In this document: positions 1-9,523 of the stretch, piece after piece
Numbering within the stretch: position 1 is the first letter of the stretch
How the letters are laid out: each line of letters opens with the position of its first letter
Assembly (NCBI RefSeq): GCF_004804335.1
Contig: NZ_SRXY01000004.1
Location: 310,001 to 374,000, forward strand
DNA: 64,000 nt
Reading direction: 5' to 3'
Source: Pacificoceanicola onchidii
GTDB taxonomy: Bacteria > Pseudomonadota > Alphaproteobacteria > Rhodobacterales > Rhodobacteraceae
Notes under the pieces: generated by a model
Databases searched by the model: none
The model's input: only the letters and a program-made list of their open reading frames with translations
Told to the model about the DNA's origin: nothing
Made by a program: the position numbers and the translations under genes

Positions 1-97
1 GGGTGACTTGACGCTCGAAATCCCTGCTTGCGACAGCGTCGGTGACTTTCTGGTGTTGAAAAACATCGTCCAAGACCTGAAAGTCGCGGCACGCTAA
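1..97 (+). CDS. C-terminal fragment of an unidentified protein
   Basis: The first 97 bases read in frame from base 2 as about 31 residues ending ...NIVQDLKVAAR before a TAA stop. The start lies outside the window. The fragment is too short to assign a family. It precedes the OmpA fusion gene by 22 bases on the same strand, so the two may be co-transcribed. No conserved motif is visible. Confidence 0.55.
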   Translation, partial: GDLTLEIPACDSVGDFLVLKNIVQDLKVAAR

Positions 98-119
98 GCC
101 ACGGCAACACGGGTTTCCC

Positions 120-1679
120 ATGCGACATGTCTGTGCGGCGATCTTCGCCGCACTTTTCTTTTTTCTGACGGGAGTTACCGCGGCCCTTGCGCAGGATATC
201 ACCCTGCGATCCCGGGACGGCGGAGTAGAGCTAACCGGCACGCTTCTCGGTTTCGATGGCGAGTTCTATCGCCTGAAAACGCAATATGGCGAGCTGACCG
301 TCGACAGCTCAGGGGTGCTGTGTGAGGGGGTCGGTTGTCCATCTCTGACAGACTTTGTTGCCGAATTGACGATTTCGGGTTCGTCCACCATCGGCACGGT
401 TCTGATGCCCGCCCTGATCGAAGCCTTTGCCTTACGGAGCGGATTGAGCGCCAAACGGGAGACGACCGGGCCGGACAGCTTCATCTATCAACTGACGGAC
501 ACCGACACCGGGAAAACCACCGGTCGCTTCTTTTTCCATCTCACCAACACCGATACGGGATTTGCTGATCTGCTCGCGGACGAGGCCGATATGGTCATGG
601 CGATGCGCGAAATTCGCCCGCTTGAATTGGAGCAGGCACGGGCTGCAGGCCTTGGCGATATGAAAAAACCGGGCCGGAGCCGCGTTCTTGCGCTCGATGC
701 CATGGTGCCGGTTGTCGCGGCGAACAACCCTGTGGACGCAATTTCGCCGAGCGACCTTTCCAAGCTTCTGCGTGGCGATGTCAGAAACTGGCAAGCCCTT
801 GGGGGGCCTGACGCTCCGGTCACCTTACATATGCGCGACGCGAAGTCAGGTTTGGCCCAAGGCGTCGAAGACCGGCTCCTCAAGGAAAACGGCACGCCTA
901 GGGGCGAAACTCAGCGCCACGACACCAACGCGCGCTTGGCTGAAGCTGTGGCGGATGATCCCTTTGGTCTTGGCATTGCGAGTTACTCCGAAATTGGCAA
1001 CACAAAGCCTCTTGTCCTGACCGGCCCCTGTGGTTTCTCTCTCAGTGCCGCGCGGCGCACGATCAAAACCGAGGATTTTCCGCTCACCGCGCCGATGTTC
1101 CTCTACCTCCCCGCCCGCCGTCTGCCTGCCCTTGGCCGTGAGTTCCTCGCCTTCAGCCAATCCAATGCCGCGCAAATTGTCATCCGGCGCGCCGGGTTTG
1201 TTGACCAGGCACCAGAAGAAGTCCCAATTGATCTACAGGGAGACCGGCTCCGAAACGCTGTCGTTGTCGCCAACGGTGAGGAGGGCCTGACCCAACTCCA
1301 GCGCATGGCGGGCACCCTGTCCGGGATGAAGCGGCTCACCTTGTCGTTTCGATTTGAAGCGGGTTCATCGCGTCTCGATGCGCAGTCCCGATCCAACGTA
1401 CAACTGCTCGCGCGCGCATTGGAAAGCGGCACCTATGATGGCCGCCGTATGATGTTTGTGGGCTTCTCTGATGGGCAAGGGCCCGCGGAGGGCAACCTGA
1501 GGATCGCTCAAAAACGTGCCAAAACCGTGCAACGTGCGGTTCTGGAAGCTGCAGAAACCGCCGACTTGGACCAAGTCGACATCAGCAATAATGCCTTTGG
1601 CGAAGCGATGCCCATGGCCTGTGACGACAGTTCCTGGGGACGACAGGTGAACCGGCGCGTTGAAGTCTGGCTTGAGTAG
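120..1679 (+). CDS. Secreted phosphate-binding-like (PstS-type) domain fused to OmpA-like domain
   Basis: The 519-residue product starts with a clear Sec signal peptide (residues 1-24, hydrophobic core followed by ALA-Q). A short region to about residue 80 is followed by a periplasmic binding fold of the PstS family (about 83-375, beginning with the ISGSSTIG substrate-loop motif). The C-terminus (about 400-519) is an OmpA/MotB-type peptidoglycan-binding domain with the F-x-x-G-S-S-x-L start and an FSDGQG loop. The protein should therefore sit in the periplasm anchored to peptidoglycan. It is not next to pstCAB, so a role in phosphate uptake is not shown. A hairpin terminator follows. The domain order is clear by reading; the ligand is unknown. 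Confidence 0.8.
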   Translation: MRHVCAAIFAALFFFLTGVTAALAQDITLRSRDGGVELTGTLLGFDGEFYRLKTQYGELTVDSSGVLCEGVGCPSLTDFVAELTISGSSTIGTVLMPALIEAFALRSGLSAKRETTGPDSFIYQLTDTDTGKTTGRFFFHLTNTDTGFADLLADEADMVMAMREIRPLELEQARAAGLGDMKKPGRSRVLALDAMVPVVAANNPVDAISPSDLSKLLRGDVRNWQALGGPDAPVTLHMRDAKSGLAQGVEDRLLKENGTPRGETQRHDTNARLAEAVADDPFGLGIASYSEIGNTKPLVLTGPCGFSLSAARRTIKTEDFPLTAPMFLYLPARRLPALGREFLAFSQSNAAQIVIRRAGFVDQAPEEVPIDLQGDRLRNAVVVANGEEGLTQLQRMAGTLSGMKRLTLSFRFEAGSSRLDAQSRSNVQLLARALESGTYDGRRMMFVGFSDGQGPAEGNLRIAQKRAKTVQRAVLEAAETADLDQVDISNNAFGEAMPMACDDSSWGRQVNRRVEVWLE

Positions 1680-1686
1680 AGACAAA

Positions 1687-1713
1687 AAAGGCGGCGCACA
1701 TGGCACCGCCTTT
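1687..1713. terminator. Bidirectional terminator between the OmpA fusion gene and dnaJ
   Basis: Inverted repeat AAAGGCGG ... CCGCCTTT around an 11-base centre, with A-runs on the left and T-rich sequence on the right. It lies between two convergent genes and can serve both strands. Confidence 0.7.
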
Positions 1714-1733
1714 GATAGTTCTTTTCAGGTCGA

Positions 1734-2885
1734 TTAACCCTTCATCGAATCCCAGAAGTTCTTCACCGAGCTGAAGAAGCTACTGGCTTCTGGGTTGTTG
1801 TCTTCGCTCAACTCTTCGAACTCGCGCAGAAGTTCTTTCTGGCGAGACGTCAGGTTCACGGGCGTCTCCACGGCAAGTTCGATGAACATGTCGCCGTGAC
1901 TTCCGCCACGAAGGGCGGGCATCCCTTTACCGCGCAGACGCATCTGACGACCAGACTGGCTGCCGCTGGGGATTTTGACCCGGCTGCGACCGCCATCAAT
2001 CGTCGGCACCTCGATGTCGCCACCCAGAGCCGCGGCAATCATCGAGACAGGCACACGGCAGTGCAGCTCGGTGCTTTCGCGCTCAAAGATCTTGTGCTGT
2101 TCCACTTCGATGAAGATGTACAGATCACCCGGAGGGCCACCGCGCATTCCCGCCTCACCTTCACCGGCAAGACGAATACGCGTACCGGTTTCGACACCCG
2201 CCGGGATGTTCACGGACAGCGCACGGTCCTTGTGAACGCGGCCATTGCCACCGCAAGACTTACAAGGGTTCTTGATGATCTGGCCAAGGCCGTTACAGGT
2301 TGGGCAGGTGCGCTCAACCGTAAAGAAGCCCTGCGTCGCACGCACCTTGCCCATGCCGGAACATGTCGGGCAGGTGGTCGGCTCTGCGCCACCTTCGGAG
2401 CCTGAACCGTTGCATTCTCCGCATTGCACAGACGTTGGGACATTGATCGTCTTTTGAAGCCCGTTGTACGCCTCTTCGAGCGTTACACGCAGGTTATAGC
2501 GCAGGTCCGCGCCGCGTGCAGCCCTTTGACGTCCGCCTCCACCACGACCACCGCCCATAAAATCGCCGAACAAGTCGTCGAACACGTCGGAGAAAGCGCT
2601 GGCGAAGTCGCCGTTACCGCCCATTCCGCCGGGTCGGCCGCCACCGCCGCCCATGCCGCCTTCGAATGCCGCATGGCCAAAGCGATCATAAGCCGCCTTC
2701 TTTTCGGCGTCCTTGAGCACTTCGTAAGCTTCGTTGGCTTCCTTGAACTGCCCTTCGGCCTCGGGGTTATCCGCGTTGCGGTCCGGGTGCAGTTCCTTGG
2801 CCTTCTTGCGGTAAGCCTTCTTGATCTCGTCAGCCGACGCGCCCTTGGAGACCCCGAGCACATCGTAATAGTCACGCTTGGACAT
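1734..2885 (-). CDS. dnaJ: Chaperone protein DnaJ
   Basis: A full-length 383-residue type I Hsp40 co-chaperone that delivers unfolded clients to DnaK and stimulates its ATPase. The J domain occupies residues 1-70 with the HPD motif at 33-35. A Gly/Phe-rich segment (about 75-120) follows. The zinc-binding region carries four CxxCxGxG-like repeats ([32 protein letters not shown]). The C-terminal substrate-binding domains run to about residue 350. It is the second gene after dnaK, 83 bases downstream, with a strong GC hairpin in the gap. A GGAGG ribosome-binding site precedes the ATG. Confidence 0.98.
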   Translation of the reverse strand: MSKRDYYDVLGVSKGASADEIKKAYRKKAKELHPDRNADNPEAEGQFKEANEAYEVLKDAEKKAAYDRFGHAAFEGGMGGGGGRPGGMGGNGDFASAFSDVFDDLFGDFMGGGRGGGGRQRAARGADLRYNLRVTLEEAYNGLQKTINVPTSVQCGECNGSGSEGGAEPTTCPTCSGMGKVRATQGFFTVERTCPTCNGLGQIIKNPCKSCGGNGRVHKDRALSVNIPAGVETGTRIRLAGEGEAGMRGGPPGDLYIFIEVEQHKIFERESTELHCRVPVSMIAAALGGDIEVPTIDGGRSRVKIPSGSQSGRQMRLRGKGMPALRGGSHGDMFIELAVETPVNLTSRQKELLREFEELSEDNNPEASSFFSSVKNFWDSMKG

Positions 2886-2914
2886 GATCTGCCCTCCTTA
2901 TGCCGAAACAGTGC

Positions 2915-2943
2915 GGGGCCGGCCCGGCGTCCGGACCGGCCCC
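2915..2943 (-). terminator. Intercistronic hairpin between dnaK and dnaJ
   Basis: An 8-bp stem GGGGCCGG/CCGGCCCC, one mismatch, a further 4-bp CCGG stem and a 3-base loop lie between the dnaK stop and the dnaJ start. No long T tract follows. It is more likely a partial terminator or mRNA-stability element that lowers dnaJ output relative to dnaK than a full stop. The structure is seen in the sequence; the function is inferred. Confidence 0.55.
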
Positions 2944-2968
2944 GAAATCTGCTTCGAAGGCGATAGCC

Positions 2969-4891
2969 TTAGGCCCGCTTGTTGTCGTCGAGGTCCTCGA
3001 AGTCCGCATCGACGATGTCATCGTCCGCCGGACCAGCGGCTTCATCAGCAGCGGCAGGTTCATCTGCCTCAGCGGATTCGGCCTGCGCCTTGTAGATCGC
3101 CTCGCCCAGACGCATTGCCACTTCGGTGACATTCTGGATGCCGGACTTCAGCTTGTCAGCCGTGGTGTCGTCTTTCTCCAGTTCGTCCTTGAGCGCGGCA
3201 ACAGCCAGTTCGATGGCTTCAACCGTGGACGGATCGACCTTGTCACCATGCTCTTCAACCGATTTCTCGGTGGAGTGCACGAGGCTTTCAGCCTGGTTGC
3301 GGGCTTCAACGAGCTCCTTGCGCTCTTTGTCGGCCTCGGCGTTTTCTTCCGCTTCGCGAACCATCTTCTCGATGTCGTCATCCGACAAGCCACCGGATGC
3401 CTGGATCGTGATCTGCTGTTCCTTGCCGGTCGCCTTGTCCTTCGCGCCGACGGACACAATGCCGTTGGCGTCAATGTCGAAGGTCACTTCGATCTGCGGC
3501 ATGCCGCGCGGCGCGGGCGGGATCTCTTCGAGGTTGAACTGGCCGAGCATCTTGTTGTCAGCAGCCATCTCGCGCTCACCCTGGAAGACGCGGATCGTCA
3601 CGGCGGACTGATTGTCTTCAGCGGTCGAGAAGACCTGAGACTTCTTCGTCGGGATCGTGGTGTTGCGGTCGATCAGGCGGGTGAACACACCGCCCAGCGT
3701 TTCAATGCCGAGCGAGAGCGGGGTCACGTCGAGCAGGACCACGTCTTTCACGTCACCTTGCAGAACACCGGCCTGAATGGCGGCGCCCATGGCAACCACT
3801 TCGTCCGGGTTCACACCCTTGTGCGGCTCCTTGCCGAAGAACTTCGTCACCTCTTCGATGACCTTCGGCATCCGGGTCATACCGCCAACAAGAACAACCT
3901 CGTCGATGTCGGAGGTGGACAGGCCCGCGTCTTTCAGAGCGGCTTGGCACGGCTTGATGGACGCTTTGATCAGATCGCCAACGAGGCTTTCCAGCTTCGC
4001 GCGGGTCAGTTTCATCACGAGGTGCAGCGGCTGGCCGTCTGCGCCCATGGAGATGAACGGCTGGTTGATCTCGGTCTGAGAGGACGAGGACAGCTCAATC
4101 TTCGCCTTTTCCGCCGCTTCCTTCAGACGCTGCAGCGCCATCTTGTCTTTCGTCAGGTCAACGCCGTTGGTCTTTTTGAATTCGTCCGCGAGATAGTTCA
4201 CGATCCGCATGTCGAAGTCTTCACCACCAAGGAAGGTATCCCCGTTGGTGGACTTCACTTCGAACAGGCCGTCGTCGATCTCAAGGATGGTCACGTCGAA
4301 CGTACCGCCGCCGAGGTCATAAACCGCGATGGTGCGGGTTTCCTGCTTGTCGAGGCCGTAAGCCAGCGCCGCGGCTGTCGGCTCGTTGATGATGCGCAGC
4401 ACTTCGAGACCGGCAATCTTGCCGGCGTCCTTGGTGGCCTGACGCTGAGCGTCGTTGAAATATGCAGGCACGGTGATGACGGCTTGCGTCACCTCTTCGC
4501 CGAGATAGCTCTCGGCGGTTTCTTTCATTTTGCCCAGGATAAACGCGGAGAGCTGCGACGGGGAGTATTTCTCACCACGAGCCTGCACCCATGCGTCGCC
4601 GTTGCCGCCGTCGACAACTTCGAACGGCATGTTCTTGCGATCTTTGGCGAGGTTCGGATCGTCATTGCGACGACCGATCAGACGCTTCACACCAAACACG
4701 GTGTTTTCCGGGTTGGTCACAGCCTGGCGTTTTGCCGGCTGACCCACGAGCCGCTCATCTTCGGCGAAGGCGACAATCGAGGGGGTTGTACGAGCGCCTT
4801 CGGAGTTTTCGATGACGCGGGCGCTGCTGCCATCCATGATAGCAACGCAGGAGTTGGTTGTGCCGAGGTCGATACCGATCACTTTGGCCAT
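2969..4891 (-). CDS. dnaK: Chaperone protein DnaK (Hsp70)
   Basis: A 640-residue Hsp70 of normal length. The N-terminal ATPase domain starts with the IDLGTTNS phosphate loop and contains [12 protein letters not shown] and [10 protein letters not shown]. The hydrophobic interdomain linker reads [11 protein letters not shown]. The substrate-binding and helical lid domains follow, and the acidic tail ends ...[11 protein letters not shown]. It works with DnaJ, encoded just downstream, in cytoplasmic protein folding and heat-shock recovery. A candidate sigma-32 promoter lies about 110 bases upstream of the ATG. Confidence 0.99.
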   Translation of the reverse strand: MAKVIGIDLGTTNSCVAIMDGSSARVIENSEGARTTPSIVAFAEDERLVGQPAKRQAVTNPENTVFGVKRLIGRRNDDPNLAKDRKNMPFEVVDGGNGDAWVQARGEKYSPSQLSAFILGKMKETAESYLGEEVTQAVITVPAYFNDAQRQATKDAGKIAGLEVLRIINEPTAAALAYGLDKQETRTIAVYDLGGGTFDVTILEIDDGLFEVKSTNGDTFLGGEDFDMRIVNYLADEFKKTNGVDLTKDKMALQRLKEAAEKAKIELSSSSQTEINQPFISMGADGQPLHLVMKLTRAKLESLVGDLIKASIKPCQAALKDAGLSTSDIDEVVLVGGMTRMPKVIEEVTKFFGKEPHKGVNPDEVVAMGAAIQAGVLQGDVKDVVLLDVTPLSLGIETLGGVFTRLIDRNTTIPTKKSQVFSTAEDNQSAVTIRVFQGEREMAADNKMLGQFNLEEIPPAPRGMPQIEVTFDIDANGIVSVGAKDKATGKEQQITIQASGGLSDDDIEKMVREAEENAEADKERKELVEARNQAESLVHSTEKSVEEHGDKVDPSTVEAIELAVAALKDELEKDDTTADKLKSGIQNVTEVAMRLGEAIYKAQAESAEADEPAAADEAAGPADDDIVDADFEDLDDNKRA

Positions 4892-5002
4892 GTTCGATCC
4901 CTTTCTGTAGTCAAGGCGATATCACGAGACGATGGACCCGTTACGGCATCCCGCCCCGATATTAAAGGCCTTCGGGCCATCCCCGAAAGCAGCTTCGCAG
5001 GG

Positions 5003-5032
5003 TATATAAGGAGGGCTTTACGGCCCTGCAAG
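5003..5032 (-). promoter_or_regulatory. Candidate sigma-32 (RpoH) promoter of dnaK
   Basis: On the minus strand CTTGCA (5032-5027) is followed after exactly 16 bases by CTTATATA (5010-5003). Alphaproteobacterial RpoH promoters resemble CTTG at -35 and C-T/C-TAT-x-T at -10 with 16-18 base spacing. The position fits a dnaK heat-shock promoter. Not tested. Confidence 0.6.
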
Positions 5033-5093
5033 CACCGCTAGGGCCGCAATTGTCGGGAAAATCGCAACTTATGACTAACATTGGGCATGGTTT

Positions 5094-5699
5094 ATGGTCG
5101 AAGCGCTGAACATAAAGGGGTTCCGTCTGTTTCCGGGATATCTGGATCGCGCCGCACAGGAGAGAATCGTTGGCGACCTGCGCCGCGTGTTGGAAGATGC
5201 GCCGTTGTTTCAACCCGTGACCCCGCGCGGCAAGCCGATGTCTGTCCGCATGAGCGCCGCCGGAAGGTTCGGCTGGGTCACGGACCGGCGCGGGTATCGT
5301 TACGAGCCGCAGCACCCAAACGGAACGGATTGGCCCGTGATCCCTGAAAGCATCGCCCGGATCTGGTCAGACCTCGCGGATTGTCCAAAGTCACCTGAGT
5401 GCTGCCTGATCAACTGGTACGGGGAAGGTGCACGCATGGGCCTGCATCAGGACAAGGACGAGGCGGATTTTACATACCCGGTCCTGTCCATCTCCCTCGG
5501 CGACGAAGGGCAGTTCCGCATGGGCAACGTGGAGCGTGGCGGAAAAACGGCCTCGCACTGGCTTCAGTCAGGGGATGTTGTCGTGATGGGCGGCGAGGCG
5601 CGGCTTGCGCATCACGGGGTGGACCGCATCCGCTTCGGATCATCCACGTTGCTGAAGGCGGGTGGCAGGATCAATCTGACGCTGCGCGTCGTGACCTGA
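5094..5699 (+). CDS. alkB: AlkB-type 2-oxoglutarate/Fe(II) DNA repair dioxygenase
   Basis: The 201-residue protein matches AlkB, which removes 1-methyladenine and 3-methylcytosine lesions from DNA by oxidative demethylation. The Fe(II) ligands are visible as HQD (H118, D120) and a distal His in HHGVDRIRFG (about 173-174). The family's 2-oxoglutarate-binding ending R-x-N-L-T-L-R is present as RINLTLRVVT at the C-terminus. The gene is transcribed away from dnaK. A second alkylation-repair gene (Ada-like) lies at 26973-27815 but is not linked to it. The ATG at 5094 gives the normal length. Confidence 0.93.
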   Translation: MVEALNIKGFRLFPGYLDRAAQERIVGDLRRVLEDAPLFQPVTPRGKPMSVRMSAAGRFGWVTDRRGYRYEPQHPNGTDWPVIPESIARIWSDLADCPKSPECCLINWYGEGARMGLHQDKDEADFTYPVLSISLGDEGQFRMGNVERGGKTASHWLQSGDVVVMGGEARLAHHGVDRIRFGSSTLLKAGGRINLTLRVVT

Positions 5700-5701
5700 C
5701 C

Positions 5702-6313
5702 TTATTGGCCAACCCCAAGCGCACAGCACCCGCTCAGGACCGTTACATCCCCCGGCGTCTCGGTGATCATGGTAATCGACAGTCCGAACTCGCGGTCTGA
5801 CATGCCGTCATTGCAAGATTCGGGTGTGATGACAGCCGAGACCAAACGCTCGGGGCTTTGTCCTGTGAACGCAAAAGGCGTCCTCCGCCCCCAGGCCTTC
5901 AAAAGCTCTGTAGGCTGAACCGACCATGTGCCTTCCGGGCTGGAAAACTCCGCCGAATAGCCTGACGCCAGATCAAGCCCCCAAAACGGTTCGGTACCAC
6001 CGCAAGATAGTCTGTCATGATCGGGAAACGCTCCGCCGGGCATTGGCTCCAGGTAGCGCATAAAGGCCCATCCGGCCCGCTCACCGCTGTTGACCAACCC
6101 CCATTTTCCACTCTCGTCCCGACGAATGACCTCGATACCAGTCTGGTTTGGCCCAAGCTCTCCAATGATTTCAGAGCTGCCGCTGGGCGCGCTTCGAACA
6201 TTCAGAACGTCATCCTGTGCGACATCCACGACCGCGTGAAACGCGGGCCAATCCTGCGCCCAAACTGCGCAAGGCAACATCAACGACAGAACAAATGCAT
6301 ATAGGCGGGACAT
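5702..6313 (-). CDS. Secreted bacterial SH3 plus COG3650-like domain protein
   Basis: A 203-residue exported protein. The signal peptide covers residues 1-19 (ending VWA-QD). A bacterial SH3 (SH3b) fold follows at about 27-90, with the usual VLNVRSAPSGSSEIIGEL start and WGLV...GWAFMRYL end. The second half begins CGGTEPFW, the hallmark of the COG3650 membrane/periplasmic family. Both halves are periplasmic modules; SH3b domains often bind peptidoglycan. It converges on alkB with a 2-base gap. No specific function can be given. Confidence 0.75.
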   Translation of the reverse strand: MSRLYAFVLSLMLPCAVWAQDWPAFHAVVDVAQDDVLNVRSAPSGSSEIIGELGPNQTGIEVIRRDESGKWGLVNSGERAGWAFMRYLEPMPGGAFPDHDRLSCGGTEPFWGLDLASGYSAEFSSPEGTWSVQPTELLKAWGRRTPFAFTGQSPERLVSAVITPESCNDGMSDREFGLSITMITETPGDVTVLSGCCALGVGQ

Positions 6314-6386
6314 TGGGGCGCTCCCTTTCGGAATAGGTTTTGCTCACCCTATCGCGCGGCCGAACCTGCCCAAAGTCCTGAAACCC

Positions 6387-7217
6387 TTACCGCCGCGCGT
6401 TCCAGCTGGCCGAGGCGTGTTTGCGAGTAAAGAACTCACCCATCAATCCAATCATGATCAGGACAATGGACAGGTAGAAGGCGTATTCCCAATCCGTGTT
6501 GCGGGGATTGTAGTTCACGAAAGCATAGCCCCGCGACTGATCAATCGTGTGAAACAACGGGTTCCAGTCAAACATCACCAGCATGTAACCCGGCATGGAG
6601 TTGGCGACGAACATCTTGCCGGAGGCAATCATGTTCGCGCGCTGATACACCGTTGAAATGATGCTGACCGGCGTGGGCGCCCAGGGTTTGATCGCCAGCA
6701 CAACCATCCCAATGGCGGCACCGGAAAACCACGACAGCAAGATCATTGCGATACAGCCGATTGGATCGTGAATTTCCTGCATGACAAAGGGGTTAAAGGC
6801 GACATCATAGACAAACAGGATCGCCACAAGCGATAGAATCTGGATGTATAGCGTGCTCAGCATCGCCGCCGCAATCGCGATGGCCGTGTTCATCGGTGCG
6901 TGCTGCATCATCGGGCTGGCGGGCCCTTCTGACCCGGAAACAGCACCCATGGTCTTGGTATGCGTCATGTAGAGGAACACGCCCGTCATGATGTAAATCA
7001 TGAAGTCCCCACGCACTGCCGCGCCCTTCAGGCCAAGAATGTTGAACATGAAGAAGAAGGCCAGAACGAAGATGATCGTCTGAAGCATGTTCATCAGGAT
7101 CGCGAGGATGGCGTTGCCATGCGTCTTGCGCACCGCGCGAACGGAGTTGTGGTAGATCAGCTCCGCGATATAGATCGCGGATCCCAGCCGGGACCTGGGT
7201 TTTGTTGCCTGAAACAT
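6387..7217 (-). CDS. ABC-2 type polysaccharide/polyol-phosphate export permease (KpsM-like)
   Basis: A 276-residue inner-membrane protein with about six hydrophobic segments and the overall layout of ABC-2 export permeases such as KpsM, which move finished polysaccharide across the inner membrane. No ATPase partner (KpsT-like) is adjacent. The only ABC-2-type ATPase in the window is at 35265, 28 kb away. It is divergent from the cysQ-glycosyltransferase cluster, with 124 bases between the starts, so it probably exports that polymer. The substrate is inferred from context only. Confidence 0.75.
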   Translation of the reverse strand: MFQATKPRSRLGSAIYIAELIYHNSVRAVRKTHGNAILAILMNMLQTIIFVLAFFFMFNILGLKGAAVRGDFMIYIMTGVFLYMTHTKTMGAVSGSEGPASPMMQHAPMNTAIAIAAAMLSTLYIQILSLVAILFVYDVAFNPFVMQEIHDPIGCIAMILLSWFSGAAIGMVVLAIKPWAPTPVSIISTVYQRANMIASGKMFVANSMPGYMLVMFDWNPLFHTIDQSRGYAFVNYNPRNTDWEYAFYLSIVLIMIGLMGEFFTRKHASASWNARR

Positions 7218-7341
7218 GCGCTCACTGCTCCGATGCGAGGCGGGGGTGACGACTTCTTGCCGTTCTGTTCAACTGGCAGCATAAGACGGGTAAGTTTTCA
7301 AATCAATGAATCCGCACGAAGGTGGCGGAAGGAGAGCTCCC

Positions 7342-8139
7342 TTGAATTATACTCAATTGGTCGAAGTTATGCGCCGTCTTGCACTCGAAGCCGGTGACAA
7401 GATCATGGAAATCTACAACTCCGACGACTTCGAAGTGAAAGTAAAATCCGACGCCAGCCCGGTCACCGAAGCCGACGAAGCGGCGGATGCGCTGATCTCT
7501 GCTGGCCTGCGCGCGGCCTTCCCCGACGTGGCGCTCGTGACCGAGGAACAGGCCGACAGCCACGATCTTGAGGCGATGACCTTCCTGATCGTCGATCCGC
7601 TGGACGGAACCAAGGAGTTCATCAACCGCCGCGGCGATTTCACCGTGAACATCGCGCTGGTCGAAGACGGCATTCCGACACGCGGCGTTGTCTATGCCCC
7701 CGCGCGCGATCGGATGTTCTTTACCAATGCCACCGGCAAGTCGCTGGAAGAGGTCGGCCCATTCAGCCCGGACACCATCGGTGAGACAAAGGCAATCCAG
7801 GTTTCCGATCCGGACAACGGCGCCTTGATGGTTGTTGCATCGAAATCCCACCGGGATCAGGCAACGGACGACTACATCAACAAATATGCGGTCAAGGACA
7901 TGAAGAGCGCCGGATCGTCGCTCAAGTTCTGCCTCGTCGCGACCGGCGAAGCCGACATCTATCCGCGCGTTGGCCGCACGATGGAATGGGACACGGCCGC
8001 TGGCCACGCTGTTCTGAACGGCGCGGGCGGTCAGGTTGTGCGTTTCGACGATCACTCGCCACTAGCCTACGGTAAGGCCGGTTTTGCAAACCCGTTCTTC
8101 ATCGCCTATGCGCCCGGCGTGGACCTGAAAGAAGCCTGA
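7342..8139 (+). CDS. cysQ: 3'(2'),5'-bisphosphate nucleotidase CysQ
   Basis: An inositol-monophosphatase-fold enzyme that hydrolyses PAP (3'-phosphoadenosine 5'-phosphate), the by-product of PAPS-dependent sulfation, to AMP. The Mg-binding motif DPLDGTKEF is at about residues 85-93, with the upstream EEQ and the later WDTAAGHAV motif in place. I choose the TTG start at 7342 because GGAGAG sits 5 bases upstream and the protein then begins MNYTQLVEVMRRLALEAG as in relatives. An ATG at 7306 would add 12 unlikely residues. The gene stands at the head of a cluster that ends in a sulfotransferase gene, which gives its activity a clear partner. Confidence 0.9.
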   Translation: MNYTQLVEVMRRLALEAGDKIMEIYNSDDFEVKVKSDASPVTEADEAADALISAGLRAAFPDVALVTEEQADSHDLEAMTFLIVDPLDGTKEFINRRGDFTVNIALVEDGIPTRGVVYAPARDRMFFTNATGKSLEEVGPFSPDTIGETKAIQVSDPDNGALMVVASKSHRDQATDDYINKYAVKDMKSAGSSLKFCLVATGEADIYPRVGRTMEWDTAAGHAVLNGAGGQVVRFDDHSPLAYGKAGFANPFFIAYAPGVDLKEA

Positions 8140-8140
8140 G

Positions 8141-9373
8141 GTGGAGGCGCGGTCCGTCAGCGTCATCGTGGTCAGCCGCAAGCGGCCACAGGCGCTGACC
8201 CGCTGTCTCCTGGGATTGTCCCAGCTCGACTATCCCCTGTTTGAAGTCGTGGTGGTGGCCTGTCCGGACGGCATCAAGGCCGCCTCCGAAACCCCGCAGG
8301 CCGACCAGATCAAATTCGTCCCCTTTGACGAGGCCAATATCTCGACTGCGCGCAATGCCGGGATAGCACAGGCTGCGGGCGAGATCGTCGCTTTCATCGA
8401 CGACGACGCCGTGCCAGAGCCGCTCTGGCTTCAACATCTCATTGCACCCTTTGACCAAGACGACGTAGCCGCCGCAGGGGGGTATGTCATTGGCCGAAAT
8501 GGAATTTCCTTTCAGTGGAAAGCCCGAACCATTGATGAGACCGGCGAATGCCACGATCACGATCTGGACAGCGACGCTCCTGTTGTTCTGACACCTGAAC
8601 CCGGCACGGCGATCAAGACCGAAGGCACGAATATGGCCGTTCGGCGTGACGTTCTGGCCCGGATTGGCGGGTTTGATCCCGGTTTCCGGTTTTACCTTGA
8701 TGAAACAGATCTGAACGTTCGCCTTGCGCAACGCGGGTTCAAAACAGCGCTTGTCCCGTTGGCGCAGGTCCATCACGGGTTCGCGGAGAGCGCAAGACGC
8801 GCCAACGACCGCACGCCCCGCGACTTGACGGAAATCGGGGCCTCCAAGATGGTGTTTCTGCGCAAACACGCTCCGGAGAAAACATGGAAAAGCGCTTGGT
8901 CTGGGTTCGTGAAGGCGCAACGACAGCGCCTCGTGCGTCTGATGCAGCGCGGCCCGCTCGGGGCAGATGACGTTGCGCGCCTGATCCGAGGATTGAAACG
9001 GGGCGCCAAGGCGGCCAAGGACCGCCCCATCGCAGAGCTGCCGCCACTTGAAGATACCGCGACCGTGCCGTTTCATCAGTTCTCGGGCCGCCCCGATGCG
9101 CCTCGTGTCGTTTTGAGTGGACGCATTTGGAACGCAGGCAAGTTGCGCAGAGCGGCTCGGGAACAAGTGCAATCCGGCGCAATCGTCAGCCTTTACCTGT
9201 TCTCACCGACCACGCGCTTTCACCGGGTGCATTTTTCAAACGCCGGCGTCTGGGAGCAACGGGGCGGGCTTTTCGGACGCAGCAACCGCGATGCGCCCCT
9301 GTTTCGCTTCTGGCGGTTCTCCAGACGGAAAGCTGCGGAAGTCGCGCGCTCCAAACCCGTGCGTGGGCAATGA
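8141..9373 (+). CDS. Family 2 glycosyltransferase
   Basis: 410 residues. The N-terminal 230 residues form a GT-A fold of family GT2: VIVVSRKRPQAL at the start, an acidic metal/nucleotide-sugar motif AFIDDDAVPE at about 87-90, and FYLDETDLNVRLAQRGF near 190-205 in the position of the usual catalytic ED/acidic motif. The C-terminal 170 residues are not recognised. The start is GTG, one base after the cysQ stop, so the two genes are translationally close. It probably adds a sugar to the polysaccharide built by this cluster. Donor and acceptor are unknown. Confidence 0.85.
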   Translation: MEARSVSVIVVSRKRPQALTRCLLGLSQLDYPLFEVVVVACPDGIKAASETPQADQIKFVPFDEANISTARNAGIAQAAGEIVAFIDDDAVPEPLWLQHLIAPFDQDDVAAAGGYVIGRNGISFQWKARTIDETGECHDHDLDSDAPVVLTPEPGTAIKTEGTNMAVRRDVLARIGGFDPGFRFYLDETDLNVRLAQRGFKTALVPLAQVHHGFAESARRANDRTPRDLTEIGASKMVFLRKHAPEKTWKSAWSGFVKAQRQRLVRLMQRGPLGADDVARLIRGLKRGAKAAKDRPIAELPPLEDTATVPFHQFSGRPDAPRVVLSGRIWNAGKLRRAAREQVQSGAIVSLYLFSPTTRFHRVHFSNAGVWEQRGGLFGRSNRDAPLFRFWRFSRRKAAEVARSKPVRGQ

Positions 9374-9523
9374 AGAAACAAAATGCTTCAGAATTGACCA
9401 AGTTTTGCGCGAAGAGTCGCTAATACCAGCGCTTTGCCATAGGATAGCCACATCGCAGCTATAGTGCTTATGCAGCATCTATGTCATAAGCCATCCAACC
9501 TTTTAGATTCAGGAGCTGTTTTA

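Noticed and set aside
2900-5041. 713-residue plus-strand reading frame opposite dnaK
   Set aside because: It is the mirror of dnaK codon bias; frames of this kind opposite dnaK are a known annotation artefact (once mislabelled as glutamate dehydrogenase). No ribosome-binding site or family motif.
7306-7341. ATG at 7306 as the start of cysQ
   Set aside because: The ribosome-binding site GGAGAG lies inside that extension, properly spaced for the TTG at 7342, and the extra 12 residues do not fit the family.
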